Origin: an uncultured Phycisphaerales bacterium
GTDB lineage: Bacteria; Planctomycetota; Phycisphaerae; Phycisphaerales; UBA1924
DNA length: 64,000 bases
Assembly (NCBI GenBank): GCA_903929885.1
Contig: CAIYWI010000118.1
Location: 19,518-83,517 of the forward strand
Direction of reading: 5' to 3'
How positions within the stretch are numbered: the first letter of the stretch is position 1; every line of letters begins with the position of its first letter. This document shows, one piece after another, positions 59,567 through 64,000 of the stretch. The notes beneath the pieces were generated by a model. It did no database searches. It saw only the letters and a program-made list of their open reading frames with translations, and had not been told where the DNA came from. The translations under genes were made by a program, and so were the position numbers.

Positions 59567-60553
59567 ATGCCCGCGGACAAGCCCATCACCGAAACCATCA
59601 TGCCCTTGGGGGACCATCTCGAGGAACTCCGCACCCGGGTCGTCCACGCCCTCTACGGCCTCCTGCCCATCTGCATCACCGCCCTGGCCTTCGGCAAGCA
59701 GATCCTCAACTTCCTCCTCCAGCCCCTCTTCGACGCCCTTGATGAAGCCGGCTTCGGCGCCGCCCAGGCCACCGGCCCCCTCGAGACCTTCGGCGCGTAC
59801 GTCAAGGTGAGCATCATCGCCGCCGTCATCGTCGGTGGCCCGTGGATCCTCTGGCAGGGATGGCGATTCATCGCACCCGGGCTCTACGACCGCGAGAAGC
59901 GCTTCGTCTACGTCCTTCTGCCCCTCTCCACGCTCCTCACCACCGCCGGCGTCGTCTTCCTCTACAAGGTCGTCGTGCCCTCCCTGCTCAGCTTCCTCCT
60001 GCTGTTCAGCGCGGACATCGGCACCCGCACCCCCGCCATCACGCCCATCCCGCAAGGCATCACCCCCTCCACGCTCCTCGTCCTCGCCGGCGACCCGCCC
60101 GCCGAGCAACTCACGCCCGGTCTCTTCTGGGTCAACACCGAGTTGCACCAGGTCCGCTACTGCGTCGCCAACGACGCGGACTCGTCGCCCGTCATCCTCA
60201 CCCAATCGCTCAGCAAGGAATCCGCCATTCGGCAGGATTACCGCGTCACCGAATACATCAACCTGCTCCTCTCCCTCCTGCTGGCCTTCGCCGTCTCCTT
60301 CCAGACCCCCGTCGTCATCCTCGTGCTCGGCTGGGCCGGCATCGTCACCACCGCCTTCCTCTCCAAGTACCGCAAGCACGCCGTCTTCGTCACCGCCGTC
60401 GCCGCCGCCATCCTCACCCCCGGCGATGTCGCCTCCATGCTGCTGCTCTGGATCCCCATGTACCTGCTGTACGAACTGGGGACCTTCCTGCTGCTCATCC
60501 TCCCCGCACATCGCGTCGCCGGCCCCGCCGAAGGGCCCGATGCCGCCTCGTGA
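59567..60553 (+). CDS. tatC: Twin-arginine translocase TatC with large periplasmic insert
   Basis: TatC binds twin-arginine signals and forms the Tat export complex. The 328-residue product starts with MPLGDHLEELRTRVVHALYG (conserved Glu in HLEELR), then six membrane helices. Between the third and fourth helices is a periplasmic insert of about 80 residues (SADIGTRTPAITPIPQGITP ... SPVILTQSLSKESAIRQDYR), which makes the protein about 80 residues longer than E. coli TatC. GDVASMLLLWIPMYLLYELG near the end matches the family. The ATG at 59567 is chosen. tatA is not nearby. Confidence 0.92.
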   Translation: MPADKPITETIMPLGDHLEELRTRVVHALYGLLPICITALAFGKQILNFLLQPLFDALDEAGFGAAQATGPLETFGAYVKVSIIAAVIVGGPWILWQGWRFIAPGLYDREKRFVYVLLPLSTLLTTAGVVFLYKVVVPSLLSFLLLFSADIGTRTPAITPIPQGITPSTLLVLAGDPPAEQLTPGLFWVNTELHQVRYCVANDADSSPVILTQSLSKESAIRQDYRVTEYINLLLSLLLAFAVSFQTPVVILVLGWAGIVTTAFLSKYRKHAVFVTAVAAAILTPGDVASMLLLWIPMYLLYELGTFLLLILPAHRVAGPAEGPDAAS

Positions 60554-60579
60554 CGACGCCGGTTCCACACGACTCGAGC

Positions 60580-61131
60580 ATGCTTCCACGCTGGCTTGCC
60601 TCACTGCTTCACCGCGCCGCCCGCGCCGAGCAACCGCTCGGGCCCGAACACGCCACCGACATCGATCGAGCCATGATGGCCAAGGCCATCGATTTGGCCC
60701 GCCACGCCGCCTCCATGGGTGAAGTGCCCGTCGGGGCCGTGATCTATCGCCCCGCCTCCGGCGACATCGTGGCACAAGCCCACAACCTCCGCGAGTCGAC
60801 CGCGGACCCCGCCGGTCACGCCGAACTCATCGCGATCGTCAACGCCGCCAAGGCCATCGACGACTGGCGCCTCAACGACCTCGCCCTCGCCGTGACGCTC
60901 GAACCCTGCGCCATGTGCGCGGGCGCCGTCGTCAACGCCCGCCTCGGACGCCTCGTCTTCGGCGCTCGCGACCCCAAGGCCGGTTTCTGCGCCAGTCTCG
61001 GTCGCCTCACCCAGGATCGGCGCCTCAACCACCGCGTGCGGCCCATCGAAGGCGTGCTCGCCGCCGAATCCTCGCAGTTGCTCCGCGACTTCTTCCGCGC
61101 GCGTCGCGCCCGCTCGAACAACGCGACCTGA
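60580..61131 (+). CDS. tadA: tRNA-specific adenosine deaminase TadA
   Basis: TadA converts A34 of tRNA-Arg to inosine. The 183-residue product has the zinc cytidine/adenosine deaminase signature: GHAELIAIVNAAKAI (HAE) and LEPCAMCAGAVVNARLGRLV (PCxxC), followed by FGARDPKAGFCASLGRL, in line with TadA's GA-x-D-x-K-x-G. About 30 residues precede the canonical start, so ATG 60673 may be the real one; GTG 60550 overlapping tatC is also in frame. Convergent with the glycosyltransferase gene at 12 bp. Confidence 0.9.
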   Translation: MLPRWLASLLHRAARAEQPLGPEHATDIDRAMMAKAIDLARHAASMGEVPVGAVIYRPASGDIVAQAHNLRESTADPAGHAELIAIVNAAKAIDDWRLNDLALAVTLEPCAMCAGAVVNARLGRLVFGARDPKAGFCASLGRLTQDRRLNHRVRPIEGVLAAESSQLLRDFFRARRARSNNAT

Positions 61132-61143
61132 GCCGCGCGCGGG

Positions 61144-63384
61144 TCACCCGGCGCCGCCTCGCCCCAGCGCCCTCGCCCACGCCAGCCTCGCCTCCAGCAT
61201 CACCCGCCGCAACACGCCCATCGTCACCGGCCACAGCCCCGGCCAGTGAACCACCAATCGCGGCCCCTCTTCGCGAAGCCGCTGATTCTCCACCCACAAC
61301 TCGTCGGCCAACGCCTGCAGCCGCGCCAACTCCACGCCCCGCACCGCCATTTCGTCCGCCGTCGCGCCGTCCAGTTCGAAGCGACCCCGGCGACTCCTCA
61401 TCTCCATCGCCTCACGCAGCATCGCGTCAAGCCGCTCGCCTTGATCCGCCGCCGCCGCCACGGCCGCCCCCCTCGCCGCACGCCCCGCCTCGCGACATCG
61501 CCGCTCGTCGCCGCACAGCGATGCCAACGCCGACGCCAACCCATCCGCCTCGCCCTCGCCAAGGTCCACCAGCACGCCCGCTCCGTCCTTCACCACCTCG
61601 CGCTGCGCCGGCGTGTCCAGCGCCACCACCGCCAGCCCCGCCGCCATCGCCTCGTGAACCGCTCGCGACGCGCCCGTGCGAACGCCCGTCCACAAGAACA
61701 CGTCCGATGCCATGCACAACGCCCGAACCCGGTCGTTGGTCGCCGCTCCCGCCAGCCGCACCACGCCCTGCGCGATCAACGCGCCCAACTCGCGCTCCAA
61801 CGTCGGTCGTGCCGGCCCGTCGCCGACCACCAAGGCCCTGAACGCCACGCCACGCGCCGCCAGGCGATTCAACGCCGCCGCGAACGTCGCAGGTCGCATC
61901 GACTCGTTCCACCTCGCCACGCCCAGGATCAGCGGCATGCCCTCGGGCACCGACCACTCCCGTCGCACCGTCGAACGGATCGCCTCGTCCCGACGCCACG
62001 CCTCCATGTCCTCGTGCGCCACGCCCACGCGAATGCGATCCGCCGCGCCGCCGCGATCGACCATCCACCGCCGCACCGCCTCGCTGGTCGACAGCGTCAG
62101 GTCCAGCATCCCGCGGCTTGCCGCCGAATGTCGCGGCTGCCCCCCGTTCCTCCAGTCCTCCTCCACCCGATGCACCACGTCCACATACGCCGGCTCCGGA
62201 CAATGCGCCCGCATGTGCGGCAGCAGCCAGTACGCCAACTCGCCCCCCGCCAGCGCCACCACCTCCGGTCGCCGACTCTCGATCACGCCCCGCACGAACC
62301 GCGGCACGTCGCACGCCTTCACGAAACTCCTGGCGCGAAACACGTCCGTCGTCAATCTCGAATACTCCCACTGCCACCACGATTCGCCCGCCTCGATCGC
62401 CACCACCGTCACGTCCCACCCGCGACCCTGCGCCAGGCGGATCATGTTCAACGCCTGCTTGTCCGCGCCGCTCATCGTCATCCGAGGCGTCAGCACCACC
62501 AGTCGCGGCGATCCCTTCGCCATGCTGTTTCGCACCGGCACGTCGCCTCCCACCGAGGCGAACGGAACCTCGACGGTCCGCAACACCCGCGGCGGACGCT
62601 CGAAGACGCCCGGATACCGCTCCTTGAGCCGCTGCCGGAACCGCTCCTGCCGCTCGCCTCCGTCCCAATCCTCCCACCGCGCCGAATGATCCTCCCGTCG
62701 ACGATACCACGAGAGATACTCGGGAATCGTCGTGCCCCAATGGCCTCGAGACGCCAAGCGACACCACAAGTCCCAATCCTCCATCCCGCCGCGGATCGTC
62801 TCGTCGAACCCGCCCGCCTCCCGAAAAGCGTCCGCTCGCACCGCCGCCGCGTGCGCACCGACGGGACACTCCTGCACGAGCATCTCCGGCGTGTCGAATC
62901 CCTGCGTCCACAGATATCGCTGCGCCCCGAACCCCACCTCGAACGTGGAGGTCGCCGCCACGTCCGGTCGCGTGGCCAGGTGCCACGCCACGTGCTCGAG
63001 CATCGTCGGTTCGATCAGGTCGTCCGAATCGAGGAAGAACAACACCGAGCCGCATGCCGCCGCCGCACCCCGATTGCGCGCCGCGCCGGGCCCCCCATTT
63101 CCGGGCGACCGAATCACGCGCACGCGCGGATCGATCTTGCCCAACGCATCCAGCGCCCGAATCGATTCCTCGTCCGTCGACGCGTCGTCGACGACGATCC
63201 ACTCCCAACTCGTCAACGTCTGCGCCAGCACGCATGCCGCCGTCTCGAGGATCAGCCGCCCAGCGTTGAAGCACGCCGTGATCACGCTCACCGCCGGCGG
63301 CGACGCATCCGTCGGGAGGCGATGTCGTGCCGCATCCCCGTGGGGAGGGCGTCGATCATGGTCGGGATGGCCGGGATCAATCAT
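61144..63384 (-). CDS. Bifunctional GT2-GT4 glycosyltransferase
   Basis: A 746-residue fusion. First domain (about 30-290), GT2/GT-A: VSVITACFNAGRLILETAAC, DDAST, GGPGAARNRGAAAACGSVLF and FFLDSDDLIEPTMLE (DxD). GGFDETIRGGMEDWDLWCRL gives the acceptor/catalytic ED-W motif. Second domain (about 310-680), GT4-like GT-B: LVVLTPRMTMSGADKQALNM, LILGVARWNESMRPATFAAA, LVVGDGPARPTLERELGALI and GASRAVHEAMAAGLAVVALD. A C-terminal coiled coil (VELARLQALADELWVENQRL) follows. ATG 63384 is chosen; upstream in-frame codons overlap mutM's promoter area. Likely builds surface polysaccharide. Confidence 0.85.
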   Translation of the reverse strand: MIDPGHPDHDRRPPHGDAARHRLPTDASPPAVSVITACFNAGRLILETAACVLAQTLTSWEWIVVDDASTDEESIRALDALGKIDPRVRVIRSPGNGGPGAARNRGAAAACGSVLFFLDSDDLIEPTMLEHVAWHLATRPDVAATSTFEVGFGAQRYLWTQGFDTPEMLVQECPVGAHAAAVRADAFREAGGFDETIRGGMEDWDLWCRLASRGHWGTTIPEYLSWYRRREDHSARWEDWDGGERQERFRQRLKERYPGVFERPPRVLRTVEVPFASVGGDVPVRNSMAKGSPRLVVLTPRMTMSGADKQALNMIRLAQGRGWDVTVVAIEAGESWWQWEYSRLTTDVFRARSFVKACDVPRFVRGVIESRRPEVVALAGGELAYWLLPHMRAHCPEPAYVDVVHRVEEDWRNGGQPRHSAASRGMLDLTLSTSEAVRRWMVDRGGAADRIRVGVAHEDMEAWRRDEAIRSTVRREWSVPEGMPLILGVARWNESMRPATFAAALNRLAARGVAFRALVVGDGPARPTLERELGALIAQGVVRLAGAATNDRVRALCMASDVFLWTGVRTGASRAVHEAMAAGLAVVALDTPAQREVVKDGAGVLVDLGEGEADGLASALASLCGDERRCREAGRAARGAAVAAAADQGERLDAMLREAMEMRSRRGRFELDGATADEMAVRGVELARLQALADELWVENQRLREEGPRLVVHWPGLWPVTMGVLRRVMLEARLAWARALGRGGAG

Positions 63385-63496
63385 CGAGCGTGAATCTCCA
63401 CCGTCGCGCCAACCGTGGTCGAGGCGGAACCGGGCGAAACAATACGATTCGCTCCGCCGCGGTGCCATCCGCATCCCGATCGAGTCGACGCTGCCC

Positions 63497-64000
63497 ATGC
63501 CAGAACTTCCGGAAGTCGAATCGCTGCGACGATCCCTGGAACCGCGCCTGCTCGGCCGGCACATCCGTCATGCGTCGCTCCTGCGCGCCGACATCTGCAC
63601 GCCCACGCCGCGATCCCTCCGCGATCGGGCCGCCGCGATGCTTCAGGACGCCACCGTCGCCTCGCTCGAACGTCGTGGCAAGCAACTCGCCATCGTCGCC
63701 GACGACGGTCGCTGCCTCGTCATCCAACTCGGCATGAGCGGACAAGTGCTCGTCGTCAACGATCCGAACGCCGTGTCCGTCCACACTCATGTGCATGCCG
63801 TGTGGACCATCGACCCCGGCGATTCGATCATGCTCTTCCGCGATCCACGTCGCTTCGGTGGCCTTCGTCCCGTCCGCTCCATCGAGCGCCTCCGCTCGAT
63901 CGCCTGGAAGACGCTCGGGCCCGACGCGCTCGTCATCGAAGGCGCGATGCTCGCCCACGCCGCGGGCGCTTCGCGACGCCCCATCAAGTCCGTCCTGCTC
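63497..64000 (+). CDS. mutM: Formamidopyrimidine-DNA glycosylase, N-terminal 168 residues (runs off the window)
   Basis: Fpg/MutM removes oxidised purines such as 8-oxoguanine and nicks the abasic site. The sequence opens MPELPEVESLRRSLEPRLLG at ATG 63497, with P1 of the mature enzyme and E2 and E5 in place as catalytic residues. LERRGKQLAIVADDGRCLVI, LGMSGQV and LFRDPRRFGGLR are the expected core motifs. The helix-two-turn-helix and C-terminal zinc finger lie beyond the window. It is divergent from the glycosyltransferase gene. Confidence 0.95.
   Translation, partial: MPELPEVESLRRSLEPRLLGRHIRHASLLRADICTPTPRSLRDRAAAMLQDATVASLERRGKQLAIVADDGRCLVIQLGMSGQVLVVNDPNAVSVHTHVHAVWTIDPGDSIMLFRDPRRFGGLRPVRSIERLRSIAWKTLGPDALVIEGAMLAHAAGASRRPIKSVLL

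Overview
The window looks like chromosome from a high-GC planctomycete, most likely a member of the Phycisphaerae. The clues are uniformly GC-rich coding DNA, a secreted protein ending in two GC-type dockerin repeats after a LEPR-XLL-like N-terminus, a Hanks kinase fused to a WD40 propeller, Gram-negative envelope genes (lpxC, an MCE/MlaD protein, LpoB-type lipoproteins), a TatC with a large periplasmic insert, and several core genes standing alone outside their usual operons (atpG, rpsD). This taxon is inferred from gene content; no rRNA gene is present. All names rest on reading the translations, not on database searches.

Layout. 0-6 kb: core metabolism (ppdK, atpG, a methyltransferase, an M14 peptidase). 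6-20 kb: an accessory stretch. A 1.2-kb gene-poor leader with a promoter precedes a co-directional run of nine genes (6.9-15.1 kb): six small proteins, mostly of unknown function, an Mre11/SbcD-like phosphoesterase, a Rad50/SbcC-like ATPase and a PARG-like macrodomain protein. Two small membrane proteins, a lipoprotein-HEPN pair and a four-cysteine PD-(D/E)XK nuclease follow. 20-31 kb: a reduced phage head module on the minus strand (portal, scaffold-like, capsid, three small head/neck-like genes) ending beside the dockerin protein. It is interrupted between portal and scaffold by a kinase-WD40 gene flanked by copies of a structured repeat.

31-36 kb: a response regulator, then dnaN behind three DnaA-box-like sites, ruvC, a pterin carbinolamine dehydratase, lpxC and an MCE protein. 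36-37.3 kb: a REP-associated tyrosine transposase (RAYT) flanked by inverted arrays of GTAG-headed REP palindromes. Related REPs and a second structured repeat (called module A here) are scattered at 3.9, 25.3, 29.5 and 42.4-42.8 kb. 37-42 kb: a PurS-PurL fusion, an AbiE-like nucleotidyltransferase/winged-helix pair with a palindrome over its promoter, and a DinB-fold protein. 42.8-47.4 kb: a four-gene LpoB/YcfL/TPR/CsgG-like envelope operon. 47.6-50 kb: a Rho factor lacking its cold-shock RNA-binding domain, divergent from greA. 50-64 kb: a DASS transporter, rpiB, glycosyltransferases, two ClpP/crotonase-fold proteins with a PpiD/SurA-like chaperone, rpsD, tatC, tadA and a truncated mutM.

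The most noteworthy items are the Mre11/Rad50-like/PARG-like operon, the RAYT-REP system with its companion structured repeat, the isolated capsid module, and the domain-poor Rho.
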